Source: a virus
IMG/VR virus record: IMGVR_UViG_3300032401_000023
Span: 1-45,481 of that record
Length of the DNA: 45,481 nt
Strand: one strand, 5' to 3'
A model generated the notes under the pieces. The model worked only from the letters and a program-made list of their open reading frames with translations. It was not told the origin of the DNA and ran no database searches. The position numbers and the translations under genes were made by a program. How positions within the stretch are numbered: position 1 is the stretch's first letter; each line of letters opens with the position of its first letter. Shown here piece by piece: positions 6,782 to 15,946 of the stretch.

Positions 6782-8053
6782 ATGAATTGGTTAGATAATT
6801 TTGTTGATGAACATAAAAACTTTGAGTCCCCGCTTTCTTTCTGGAAATGGGCTGGAATTGCATCTATATCCGCTGTTATAAAAGATAACGTGTGGGTGAA
6901 TAGACAGCTATACAATCTATACCCTAACATCTATGTAATGTTCCATGCTGAGTCGGGTCTCAAAAAAGGACCAGCCGTAAGTGCAGCTAAGAGACTGGTA
7001 AAAGCAGTAGGTAATACTAGAATAATAAGTGGACGTAGTTCAATACAAGGCATCCTAAAAGAACTGGGTACATCTTTCTCACAGCCGGGAGGCGTAATAA
7101 TAAAAGGTTCTACAGCCTTTATTTGCTCATCCGAACTATCTTCCTCAATAGTAGAGGATCGCGTAGCTACTACAATCCTTACAGACTTATATGACCGTCA
7201 GTATAATATCGGAGAATGGCGTAGTCTACTTAAAATGGAAACATTTGACTTAAAAGACCCTACACTAACAATGCTTACAGCAACTAATGAGGCGCACTCT
7301 GACGCGTTCTTCGTAAGACGAGATATTAAGGGAGGCTATTTTGCGCGGACCTTCATCATATATGAAAAGGAGGAAAACAGGTCTAATGCTCTCTTAGTTC
7401 CACTCCTGACCCCTATAGACTATACTAAGAACGCGGAGTATCTTAAAATCTTATCCAAACTTAGGGGAGAGTTTAGACCTCTTGCATCCCGTGACGAGAG
7501 GGAGGAATACACTAAACAATATCATGATAAAACAACGGGGGAAGCTGCATATTATTCAAGAACAGGGTTAATATACCAAGAGTGGTACGACAAGTTTAAG
7601 GAGGATTTAAAACTTGCTAAGGATCCTACTGGTACTTTAAATAGATTCGGTGATAGTGTAATGAAGGTAGCTATGTTGTTAAGTCTGGCACGTATACCTG
7701 AACTTATCATTCAAGAAGAAGCTATGACTGAAGCAATAGAGACTTGTGAAAAGTTGATAGGTAATGTAAGGAAAGCTACGTTAGGAAAGACAGAAGATGA
7801 GGGAACTAACGCGATTCGCAAGACTATCCTAATCCATGAATTAATGGAACGGGATAACCACGCAATATCGCGCACGCAGCTGAACCGTAAGTACTGGATT
7901 CAGGGAAGTGCAGAAGAATGGGATGTATGCATTACATCATTTGAAGCAGCTGGAATGATTCAATTAGATCATCTTGGTAATCAAATGATTGTCAGGATGA
8001 CAAATGATGCTATTAGTGAATACTCACATTTATTTAGGGGGAAGATGAAATGA
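6782..8053 (+). CDS. DUF3987-like replicative helicase/ATPase
   Basis: A 423-residue protein that opens with a helical region (FWKWAGIASISAVI) and a P-loop-like segment ESGLKKGPAV at residues 57-66. The segment STAFICSSELSS may be Walker B. A winged-helix-like C-terminal region holds ISRTQLNRKYWIQGSAEEW. The overall plan matches DUF3987-type primase-associated helicases of phages. The P-loop is degenerate (G-L-K-K-G-P rather than G-x-G-K-S), which is also seen in the ATPase upstream, so ATP use is likely but not certain. It is the last early gene; its stop touches the stop of the convergent late operon. Confidence 0.55.
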   Translation: MNWLDNFVDEHKNFESPLSFWKWAGIASISAVIKDNVWVNRQLYNLYPNIYVMFHAESGLKKGPAVSAAKRLVKAVGNTRIISGRSSIQGILKELGTSFSQPGGVIIKGSTAFICSSELSSSIVEDRVATTILTDLYDRQYNIGEWRSLLKMETFDLKDPTLTMLTATNEAHSDAFFVRRDIKGGYFARTFIIYEKEENRSNALLVPLLTPIDYTKNAEYLKILSKLRGEFRPLASRDEREEYTKQYHDKTTGEAAYYSRTGLIYQEWYDKFKEDLKLAKDPTGTLNRFGDSVMKVAMLLSLARIPELIIQEEAMTEAIETCEKLIGNVRKATLGKTEDEGTNAIRKTILIHELMERDNHAISRTQLNRKYWIQGSAEEWDVCITSFEAAGMIQLDHLGNQMIVRMTNDAISEYSHLFRGKMK

Positions 8054-11000
8054 CTAGAATTCCCAGTCATGTTTTCTTAACCCAGGAATAAATGATTTGC
8101 TCTTACCTTTTCTATCATAAGAATTGATCCCCATCCCCACAGCCGATGGAATCATTAGAGGTAATCCCTCGGGACCAAACTCCTGCATAACTTCAGATAA
8201 GTCTTGTAAAATCATTGGAGCAAGTACTTTAGAAGCTTCATCTAAGGGTTGAAATGGTCTATTTTTATCCTTAAATAAGAAGTCTCCTCCAATAGCCGGA
8301 AGTGGTGAAGTCTTATTTCGTAAGAACTCAAGAACCGCAAGTCCACGAGTTTTTACACCAAATCCTGATCCAAACTTCTTTGTTTTTCCGCTCGTAGATG
8401 CAGCAAATTCCCCCGAACCCATCCTATAAAATAACACAAGATACTGTTGAAATCCACCCGGAGGATCTATTCTAGTATTTCCAATCTTAATTTTACCAAA
8501 GTCGGAATTATTTGGATCTAAGTTAACTTCTGCACCTGCTGCTTTAGCTAATGCCGCAACTGAAATCCATTCAAGTGCTATACCTCCCATAGACTTCCAG
8601 TATTGCTTCTTAACAAATCCCGGAGTCATACGATATGTAAGAGGATTAAGAGTTTGATTAAACATTTGTAGCCTAGAAGCAAGTAATCTTGGACTAAATA
8701 TTAATCCATTGATTACTTCAGCAGCAGGAGTAATTGTGCCTAAGTCACCACGGCCAGTTGCATTATTAACAAAGTTTCCAATTGCTTTTAATAGTACATC
8801 ATTTTCATGGGGTTTCAGCCCGGCCTTGTTAGCTAAATTAACTAAGTTATCAAAGTTATCAGCACGTACCTTATCTAAGAAAGCCATATATGCACGATTT
8901 GAAGCACGTACTGCCTGACCTATGCTTCCGGCATAAGCCTTACTAAATTTAGGTATACCAACTCTTTGTCCTTCCACATATCCAGCATTTTCAGCCCACG
9001 TAGAAACGAACAATTCTTCACGTTTACTCATGCTAGTCATATCAGTTAATTTTAATCCCGCGCGGTCATGTACAGACTTATGAACTTTACCCGTAGCATC
9101 ACGGAATTTCTGATAGTTAGGTCTACTAAGAATTTCATCAATAGTGGCACGATAAGCCTTTTCCGAGCCAAAAGCCTTTACCATCGTACCCCAAGAAGTC
9201 CACCACGGTTTAGTAAGAATCATTCCTACTCCCTGTCTAAAGGGTGCAGACAGATCGAGAGTTGCTTGTAAAGAGCGAGGTAAATTAACTAACTCCGAAA
9301 CTATCGTTTTTTTACGAAGGTCTGCCTTTGGAATTTGATTACCTAGAGGACCATGATATGCTCTAAGTTGTCTACTTAGCTCCGGAAAGATTTTTCTTAG
9401 TGTTTCAATTTCATTAAGTTGGGGAACCTCACTTCCTTCTAATAATTTTATTAATCCACTACCTGCATGTGCTCTTGTAGGAACATCATCAGTAAATTCC
9501 TGAATCTGCATGAATAGTTCATCAACGTCATCTGGTCCTAGTTGTAGAGGTTCCATTTCTACGCGCGTATGCTTACCCCTTAAGCCTCCCATAAATCTAA
9601 AATACCACTCTTTACCTTCCCCGCCAGCTCCGCGCGCTTTAGCAAATTTAGCAGCCCTTTCTGAAGTATAGATTTTAGCCTGTTGAGCAGCTTTGTCAGC
9701 AGCTTCATCTAATGCTGCACCTAACTTACCTACTGCTCCCTCTGGAATATTAGACAACATCATCTTAATTCTACCATCAGGTAGCTTCTCAACTACTTTA
9801 TAGCCATTCATAATAAATTCATCTACTAGAGAAGGATCTTTTAGTACAAGTTGCTTAGGTCTAAAAACAGGTGCAGTTGCAGCTATAGGTTTGGTAATAT
9901 TAATTGGTGGAGCATCCGGTACTGTAGGCATACCTACGCCAACTGGTGTAGATGGAATTATAGGATGAGGAGTACCCTGCTGTTGATTAGATGTATCTAC
10001 CACTGGAAGTGGTGTAGATACTGGTGTTGTAGTTATAGGATCAGCAACAGGTTCACCAGGTTTAGGTGGTAAGTTGGAAACCTGAGGTTGCACATTAGAA
10101 ATAGGAATAGGTGCTGTAACAGCCATAGGTAACTGCGTAGGACCAAATGCAGTATCAAATAATACACGAACAGCAGGATGTAAACTATCAGGATCTAAGA
10201 AATAATTAGTTAAATCTATGGTTAAGGCTTCTTCTTGAAAACTATATTGGTTTTTTTTCTTATTAGTATACATCTGCCATTCAGGTGTCACATTCTTTAC
10301 ACTAAACCAGTCACGTCTTAGAATCTTTCTAACTGCTTCTGGTAATAGACTATACTTGATATGTCCTACTTCATGTGCAACAATTCGCGGATTAGCACGG
10401 TGAAAATCACTAGCAAAAGTAACCTTCTTATTTACTAGATCTGTAACTGCCTCTCTTGTACTACCATCAGGAAACTTACCAGTTTTACCTACCTCTGCGG
10501 TCCAACCAGGAGGAAATTCAGGTGGTGCTACAGGAGGTAGTTTAGGTGTATTAAAATATGGACCCTTTCTAACACCTAATGTGCCAAATCCAGCTTCTAA
10601 TGCGCCAGCTCCTACCTTCCCCCAGTCATTTTCAGATGCTCCAGAAGCAATATTATATCCGCCTTCACCCACTAAACCTGCTGAAAGTAATCGCCTTCCA
10701 AACTGTGCAGTTTTTCCAATAAGAGGAAGTTTACCAGACGTACCCAATACACTCTCAACTCCACCCAATCCCATAAATGAAAGATTAAGGGGTGAACTCA
10801 TACCTGAAATAAAATCAACTCCGAAATTTAGGGGCTTATAGAGATAAGGATTTTCTTTAGCCATTTGTTCGGACATATCATAAAATTTAGGATCAGATTT
10901 TCTAATATCTACAATTGGACTAAAAGCCTTACGCATTAATTCTAAGGCATATAAAGGTTCATACTTAGGTTCATATAAAGGCGTAGAAGAAGATTCGGGT

Positions 11001-11092
11001 GCATCTACAATACCTAATTCTTCTTCAGTAGTCTTTATTTGTTTTGGAAGCTGCTGTGGATCTTCGGGTGCATCTATAATACCTAAGTTCAT
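8054..11092 (-). CDS. giant putative ejection protein with HEXXH metallopeptidase site
   Basis: A 1012-residue protein, last of the late operon. The N-terminus repeats LGIIDAPE and LGIVDAPE (residues 3-10 and 26-33). Residues about 90-170 are Gly/Ala-rich. HEVGH at 240-244 with Glu at 287/288 matches a zinc metallopeptidase active site. Residues about 320-410 are Pro/Thr-rich linker. The C-terminal 400 residues, helical with GIALEWISVAALAKAAGAE, resemble large polyvalent-protein-associated domains found in DNA-injection proteins. I infer a virion protein ejected into the host, where the peptidase could act on cell wall or host proteins. The start is followed by good coding sequence, and the preceding gene stops two bases upstream. 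Confidence 0.6.
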   Translation of the reverse strand: MNLGIIDAPEDPQQLPKQIKTTEEELGIVDAPESSSTPLYEPKYEPLYALELMRKAFSPIVDIRKSDPKFYDMSEQMAKENPYLYKPLNFGVDFISGMSSPLNLSFMGLGGVESVLGTSGKLPLIGKTAQFGRRLLSAGLVGEGGYNIASGASENDWGKVGAGALEAGFGTLGVRKGPYFNTPKLPPVAPPEFPPGWTAEVGKTGKFPDGSTREAVTDLVNKKVTFASDFHRANPRIVAHEVGHIKYSLLPEAVRKILRRDWFSVKNVTPEWQMYTNKKKNQYSFQEEALTIDLTNYFLDPDSLHPAVRVLFDTAFGPTQLPMAVTAPIPISNVQPQVSNLPPKPGEPVADPITTTPVSTPLPVVDTSNQQQGTPHPIIPSTPVGVGMPTVPDAPPINITKPIAATAPVFRPKQLVLKDPSLVDEFIMNGYKVVEKLPDGRIKMMLSNIPEGAVGKLGAALDEAADKAAQQAKIYTSERAAKFAKARGAGGEGKEWYFRFMGGLRGKHTRVEMEPLQLGPDDVDELFMQIQEFTDDVPTRAHAGSGLIKLLEGSEVPQLNEIETLRKIFPELSRQLRAYHGPLGNQIPKADLRKKTIVSELVNLPRSLQATLDLSAPFRQGVGMILTKPWWTSWGTMVKAFGSEKAYRATIDEILSRPNYQKFRDATGKVHKSVHDRAGLKLTDMTSMSKREELFVSTWAENAGYVEGQRVGIPKFSKAYAGSIGQAVRASNRAYMAFLDKVRADNFDNLVNLANKAGLKPHENDVLLKAIGNFVNNATGRGDLGTITPAAEVINGLIFSPRLLASRLQMFNQTLNPLTYRMTPGFVKKQYWKSMGGIALEWISVAALAKAAGAEVNLDPNNSDFGKIKIGNTRIDPPGGFQQYLVLFYRMGSGEFAASTSGKTKKFGSGFGVKTRGLAVLEFLRNKTSPLPAIGGDFLFKDKNRPFQPLDEASKVLAPMILQDLSEVMQEFGPEGLPLMIPSAVGMGINSYDRKGKSKSFIPGLRKHDWEF

Positions 11093-11093
11093 T

Positions 11094-12239
11094 TTACTTC
11101 CTCACAGGAGGAGTTTGGGTGTAATTCTTTGTAGCTAATGCTGCTTCCAAGTTCTTTCGTGGAACAGATTTACGTGCGCCAGTCTTAACTTCCCAGATAT
11201 ATACCATATCTCCACTTGGAGATGTTGGTGCATTACCTCTTATATAATTAAGTATTTCCTGGTGTTCTTCAGGAGTTGGACCTATAGCCCGACCCATGAA
11301 ATTAAAATCTGGAGGAATAATTCTTACATCATTAGAACCGGGATCTCCTAGTTCAATAAACTCAGCATATTCAGGACGGTCATTTTTTAAACGCATAGCT
11401 CTATCGTAATAAGCTATCCGCTGTTGTGTTGGTAGATTAGCAGTTACATTAGCATCAGCAGATGGAGTTTCTTTAGTTAACCTAGCTTGATCTCCACCAG
11501 CACTAATTCTCTCAAGTGCATTTTCTTGATTCAACATAATTCTTTGCATTTCAGATACATTACCAGTTGGATACTTAGTATCATTTATCGTACCTTTTTT
11601 GGGATCACCAACTAATACAGTAGGTCCATCAAAATAGAATTTAAGATTAGGATTCATATATTTCAAATAACTTAATTCATTACGTTGTTCACTTAAAGCA
11701 TTTTTAGCCTGGTTATTACGTTCAGTCTCGTCCTGTTTTCTATCAAGCTGGTCAACCTTACGCTGATTTACTGATGCAGAAGCAAGATTAGCTGCCATCT
11801 GACGTTCATTAGCATTAGAATATCTCTCAAGATTAGCTGCTTGATATGCAGGTTCAGTTTGCATCTTCCAATCAGCCATCTTATCCATATATGGACCTTC
11901 AACAGCGTGTTCCTGATACTTCATAATATCAGGTTTATTACCCAATCCAATTACGGATGCAGCAATCTTCCGTAACATACCAGGTTCTTCACGCTGAGGC
12001 ATATTCTGAATAAGTTGATTAAACCTATCAGTTGCCTGGGTCTCAGGTGTATAATACTGTTTCATTAAAGATATAACATCTTCTTCCTGCCCACCTGATT
12101 CATAGGGATCAAATGGTTTAGGTTGGAATAAATCCCCATAAGGATCTTGTTGCTGCTGATTACCCATGAAATCAGGCTGCATCTGGTATGGCTGTTGTCC
12201 GAACCAATTTTGCATACGGAGTTGGGAAAAATCAGGCAT
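11094..12239 (-). CDS. putative internal virion protein, 381 aa
   Basis: The start at 12239 (MPDFSQLRMQNWFG) is preferred over an upstream frame opening at 12287, because GGAG precedes it and the upstream gene stops at 12244. The N-terminal 60 residues are rich in Gln, Pro, Met and Phe. The middle (about 100-210) is a long Gln/Asn-rich helix likely to form a coiled coil, and the C-terminal part is more globular. Such composition is typical of ejected internal proteins of podoviruses. The exact role is unknown; position between two other putative ejection proteins supports the call. Confidence 0.5.
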   Translation of the reverse strand: MPDFSQLRMQNWFGQQPYQMQPDFMGNQQQQDPYGDLFQPKPFDPYESGGQEEDVISLMKQYYTPETQATDRFNQLIQNMPQREEPGMLRKIAASVIGLGNKPDIMKYQEHAVEGPYMDKMADWKMQTEPAYQAANLERYSNANERQMAANLASASVNQRKVDQLDRKQDETERNNQAKNALSEQRNELSYLKYMNPNLKFYFDGPTVLVGDPKKGTINDTKYPTGNVSEMQRIMLNQENALERISAGGDQARLTKETPSADANVTANLPTQQRIAYYDRAMRLKNDRPEYAEFIELGDPGSNDVRIIPPDFNFMGRAIGPTPEEHQEILNYIRGNAPTSPSGDMVYIWEVKTGARKSVPRKNLEAALATKNYTQTPPVRK

Positions 12240-12243
12240 GATA

Positions 12244-13104
12244 TTACTCCATCCAGGGATAAGATACGCCAGCAGCAACATTACCAATATCGCCGATACG
12301 ACCCATAGTAGTATCCCATGTACCAGGCATCTTACTAGCGTTCATCCAATTCTGATTAGAGTTAAGTCCATACTGTCCACCCTGACCCATAGTATTAATT
12401 AATTGATCACCAAACATATTAGACATACCAGGTGTAGTTCCATACATGGAGTTCATACCCTGCAAACCACGTAGTTGATTAGCCGCAGCTTCCCCAGACA
12501 TAGAATTAGCCTGCCCAGCATTAAACATACTATTCTGTAAATCAGCATTTAGTCTCTGACCTTCAATGCCAGCCATTCCACCTAATCCAGCAAGTTTACC
12601 CTGCTGAACCATTTGTGCTAGTCCAGCATTAACATTCTGCATAGCATCTGCACCACCCTGACTTTGTTCCCTAGCCATTTTTGCAGATGCAGCAGCAAAG
12701 TTAGGTGAATAGCCACCCTGCAATGCACGGTTACGATTTAACTCACGTTCAGCATTTGCATATACAGCACGTACAGGCGAAGCACCTCGTGCGCGCAAAT
12801 TTGATACATCTTCTCCACTATATCCACCAGTCTTAGAGAAGTCCTGATAACCCCCGTAAGAATTAAATGGATCACTATAACTTGATTGGGCAATTCCACC
12901 ACCGGCAGCGCCACCTACACCTGTGTTGCCACCTAAGAATGATCTATAGCGATTCATTATATCGCCATAATCTGACTGGCCTGCATCAGAGGCTTGATTC
13001 CATCTACCAGTCAAATTATTCATCATTGGACCCTGTTGATCAAAATAACGACTTTGATCAGCAGTAACCATGTTCTTAGCTCTTTTGTCGTCACCCTTTG
13101 CCAT
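12244..13104 (-). CDS. Gly/Ala/Met-rich putative internal virion protein, 286 aa
   Basis: The sequence is rich in Gly, Ala, Asn, Gln and Met, with low-complexity runs such as GGNTGVGGAAGGGIAQ and a central helical portion (NAERELNRNRALQGG...). No catalytic motif is seen. It lies among neck and ejection genes, and the composition resembles small internal or DNA-injection proteins of short-tailed phages. It ends five bases before the next gene. Confidence 0.5.
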   Translation of the reverse strand: MAKGDDKRAKNMVTADQSRYFDQQGPMMNNLTGRWNQASDAGQSDYGDIMNRYRSFLGGNTGVGGAAGGGIAQSSYSDPFNSYGGYQDFSKTGGYSGEDVSNLRARGASPVRAVYANAERELNRNRALQGGYSPNFAAASAKMAREQSQGGADAMQNVNAGLAQMVQQGKLAGLGGMAGIEGQRLNADLQNSMFNAGQANSMSGEAAANQLRGLQGMNSMYGTTPGMSNMFGDQLINTMGQGGQYGLNSNQNWMNASKMPGTWDTTMGRIGDIGNVAAGVSYPWME

Positions 13105-13105
13105 T

Positions 13106-13483
13106 TCATACCCCCAGAACTAAAGCCTGTCCTTTTGTTGGATTAAATCCTACTTTTTGGAGATGACCTAGCCACTTCTTATCTTGTACAAAAGCATGAA
13201 TCTGATCATGATGTTGAGTCTTTGCTACAAAAGATAAAGCCTGTAATAGATTGTATAAAGCTTCTCTACGAACACGTACTGAACGATCCTTATTAGTTAC
13301 CGCAATTACTTCTATAATAGGTCGGATTCCACCTATGGTAACTAATCCCTTTTCATCCTCAACAGAAAATGCGCACATAAATCCATGAAAGAAATCTGGT
13401 AACTCGAATTCGTCCTTAAAGTATTTGGAATGGATACTCTTTAATTCCTCAATATCCGATGGACAATATGAACGGATATTCAT
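13106..13483 (-). CDS. GNAT-like acetyltransferase-fold protein, 125 aa
   Basis: The opening MNIRSYCPSDIEELKSIHSKYFKDEFELPDF has the pattern of GNAT N-termini found in small phage proteins encoded beside structural genes. A beta strand (KGLVTIGGIRPIIEVIAV) and a helix (REALYNLLQALSFVAK) follow. The C-terminal KVGFNPTKGQALVLGV fits the last strands of the fold. A clear acetyl-CoA loop is not obvious. It may be catalytic on a host protein or purely structural. It overlaps the upstream gene by four bases. Confidence 0.6.
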   Translation of the reverse strand: MNIRSYCPSDIEELKSIHSKYFKDEFELPDFFHGFMCAFSVEDEKGLVTIGGIRPIIEVIAVTNKDRSVRVRREALYNLLQALSFVAKTQHHDQIHAFVQDKKWLGHLQKVGFNPTKGQALVLGV

Positions 13484-14184
13484 ATAATCATGAAAACTGT
13501 AGTAATTGTCATTGTATTGATTGGACTTCCGCCAGTTAAATCACCTGCCGTAGAATTGCTAAACTGAAACTTCAATGGAACATCAATAAACAATGCTGTA
13601 TTCCCCGTAACCTTTCCAACTATTGCTGACCAACTAGTAGCGTCATATTGAATTAGCGGAGTTAAGACAACATTCCCAAGATGCGCGACCCCAAAAAGAT
13701 CTCCCACCTTAGCATCAGACATTCCTGAGGAATCTTCTAAGTAAATACTAACGTCAACTCCGCCTAACTGGACCGAAGCCCAACCATCAGGACTAATATT
13801 AGTATATGCTCCGGCTCGACTATCAAGTGATAATTCAGCCATTATAAGAACAATACGTGTTCCCGAACCTAGTGTGGATACCAATTCAATTGCAGTAGTT
13901 GGTAAGGCTTTAATATCTTCATTAGTAAGTACTACCTTCCAAACCAGTACCTTAATCTGATCTGCTAGAAAAATTGTTAATAACTTGATAGCTTCTGCAA
14001 TCTCATGTTTTATCCTAGCATTGACTTCTTCTAGGGTAAGTTCAGTTGTATTTTTAGTTTGGGATAATTTATCAATAAGTACTTGTAGAGTCTTAAACAG
14101 AGCATTATCCTTCGTCGTAATCTGGTTAAGATTACTCTTTAATGATGCAAATTCAGGCAACTTCTTAGCTGGACGAAAAGTCAT
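13480..14184 (-). CDS. putative tail or neck protein, 234 aa
   Basis: The start at 14184 (MTFRPAKKLPEFASLKSN) is chosen because it lies one base after the stop of the upstream gene and has AGG at suitable spacing. The longer frame starting at 14298 would overlap that gene heavily. Residues 1-70 are helical, probably a coiled coil, and residues about 100-225 are beta-rich (LVSTLGSGTRIVLIMAELS, GWASVQLGGVDVSIYLED), like a small receptor-facing or decoration domain. No family is recognised. Confidence 0.5.
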   Translation of the reverse strand: MTFRPAKKLPEFASLKSNLNQITTKDNALFKTLQVLIDKLSQTKNTTELTLEEVNARIKHEIAEAIKLLTIFLADQIKVLVWKVVLTNEDIKALPTTAIELVSTLGSGTRIVLIMAELSLDSRAGAYTNISPDGWASVQLGGVDVSIYLEDSSGMSDAKVGDLFGVAHLGNVVLTPLIQYDATSWSAIVGKVTGNTALFIDVPLKFQFSNSTAGDLTGGSPINTMTITTVFMII

Positions 14185-14185
14185 A

Positions 14186-14494
14186 TTAACCTGGGTGAGA
14201 AGTCCAAAGTTCGTTACTAAAGATAATGATTCGATTGATCTTAAAGAACTCATCAATCTCTGTCGTCTTACCTTCAAAGGCTGCACGCTGTTCAACAAAG
14301 TTACATAAACGTGTAGGTTGGATATTAGTCAATTCCTTCATTACGAGGGGAACTAATGTCTGAGTTCTTACGTCGTCCATTGAATAGATTTTTAGTTTCA
14401 AGTTACCAGTTCCATTTAATCGCATACGAATTGCGGCAAAATGGGAAATACCCTCACCAGAACTTTGCTCGCTAATTGCAGAACCTTTAGGCAT
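14186..14494 (-). CDS. small structural-region protein, 102 aa
   Basis: The frame starts one base after the stop of the 483-residue gene upstream and ends one base before the next start. The sequence has a beta-rich core (GISHFAAIRMRLNGTGNLKLKIYSMDD), then NIQPTRLCNFVEQRAAFEGKTTEIDEFFKINRIIIF. No family is recognised. Tight spacing on both sides within the tail region suggests a virion component. Confidence 0.55.
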   Translation of the reverse strand: MPKGSAISEQSSGEGISHFAAIRMRLNGTGNLKLKIYSMDDVRTQTLVPLVMKELTNIQPTRLCNFVEQRAAFEGKTTEIDEFFKINRIIIFSNELWTSHPG

Positions 14495-15946
14495 TTATTC
14501 CCCCATATAAGCGGTGCGCCATATTGGGTTAGGAATCTTCTTCTCTGGGTTATCTATCACGTCATTTTCATAATAGCTATCATGCTTTCCAGTTCCACCA
14601 CCCGTAGTCTTATTAGAATTAATAAAGTAAATTCCAGAGAAGGGAGTAATTGTTGGCCCGGTAGTTCCAATTAAAATTAAGAATGGACATGATTCTGCCG
14701 TACCAAATCTATCTATTGGAGTAGCTGTCTCATCTGGATCATATCTTCCACCCGTAAATTGTGCGATATCGAACTGCGAAATAGTACTCCCGTCAGAAAC
14801 TTTAATATTCATAAAACGGGAAATAGCTAAATTTCTTAGCTTTAACCAAACCCAAAAGGAATTAGGATGATCAAGTGCATATGCTAATCTTCCATCATTT
14901 CCTGCAACAGAACCAAGATCATAAGTATTTAATACACTTCCATCAGATGCCTTATATCTCTTAATGATTGTACTTACACCACCTGTAGTTTTTTCATATC
15001 CTGCAATAACAGAATCATCCTCCAAAACCAACATCTCATCTAATAAAATATAAGATGAGCCAAGGCTTGCAACGAAATCAGTTAATGCAATATCATTGAC
15101 TAAATCCCATCGTTTAATTGTAGTAATTGTTGATGAAATCGGACCTGAATAGTAAAGAATAGTCTCACCATTATTTGGGACTAATGTAGTTAATCCTACC
15201 GAGGGAAATGTCCAAATCTTAGCACCAACTCCACCAATCTTACTTATTGTAGTTACTGCTGCTTTTCCACCGACTCCACCATTAGGAGTACCTACATAAA
15301 ATGTATCAACTTTATTGCTACTTATATGATCATAATCCTGATCTATTATTGAAACTGGAGTTAATGTTGGACTAAACAATAGTAATTTATCATTTTCATC
15401 ATCTGTAAATAATATCTCACCATCTCCTAGATGGAGAATTGCACCTCTCTCCATCGCTACAGTCTCGGGATAGAAATCCACTACTTTTCCAGTAGTTGTT
15501 GATAATATGGCAATAGGATAACCTCCACTATTATCATCAGAAATTGCCATCGCACCAGCCGAAATTCCTAAAGCTGGAGCCACTTCTACTTGAATCCGTA
15601 GACTTTCCGGTCCAGCAGAATCTATGTTCTTTAGAAGTTCTAAATAGTATAGTCCCCCCGCAGTTACAGGGAACTGAATACATTTATTCTGACCACTAAT
15701 TAAGTGTACTCCACCTAAAAGTCTATATGGAACACTATTGTATGGTCTACAAGTAGGTCTATATCCAGAACCGATATGATTAGAAAAACTAAATGCACCA
15801 ATTACTTTAGCCCTTGCCGGGGCAACAAACTTATAATAAACAGTATAATTCACTCCCCCGTCATTAACATCCGTCTGAGTAAAGTCATAGGGAAACGACG
15901 AAATCAACGTAGCCGTAGCAAAACTAGTATTACTAGGGGGAGCCAT
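14495..15946 (-). CDS. beta-propeller-like virion protein, 483 aa
   Basis: ATG 15946 (MAPPSNTSFATAT) is preferred over 15967: it has GGAGG upstream and shares a base with the stop of the preceding gene (TAATG). The N-terminal 120 residues look like a beta-sandwich (YTVYYKFVAP...). Residues about 130-460 carry repeated short blades such as GAILHLGDGEILFTDDENDKL and SVLNTYDLGS, as in WD/PQQ-like propellers. The location after the gp10-like gene suggests a tail knob, fibre-anchor or host-binding role. Confidence 0.55.
   Translation of the reverse strand: MAPPSNTSFATATLISSFPYDFTQTDVNDGGVNYTVYYKFVAPARAKVIGAFSFSNHIGSGYRPTCRPYNSVPYRLLGGVHLISGQNKCIQFPVTAGGLYYLELLKNIDSAGPESLRIQVEVAPALGISAGAMAISDDNSGGYPIAILSTTTGKVVDFYPETVAMERGAILHLGDGEILFTDDENDKLLLFSPTLTPVSIIDQDYDHISSNKVDTFYVGTPNGGVGGKAAVTTISKIGGVGAKIWTFPSVGLTTLVPNNGETILYYSGPISSTITTIKRWDLVNDIALTDFVASLGSSYILLDEMLVLEDDSVIAGYEKTTGGVSTIIKRYKASDGSVLNTYDLGSVAGNDGRLAYALDHPNSFWVWLKLRNLAISRFMNIKVSDGSTISQFDIAQFTGGRYDPDETATPIDRFGTAESCPFLILIGTTGPTITPFSGIYFINSNKTTGGGTGKHDSYYENDVIDNPEKKIPNPIWRTAYMGE

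Noticed and set aside
9851-10072. Plus-strand Trp/Cys/Arg-rich frame
   Set aside because: Antisense of the Pro/Thr-rich linker of the 1012-residue protein; composition is not protein-like.
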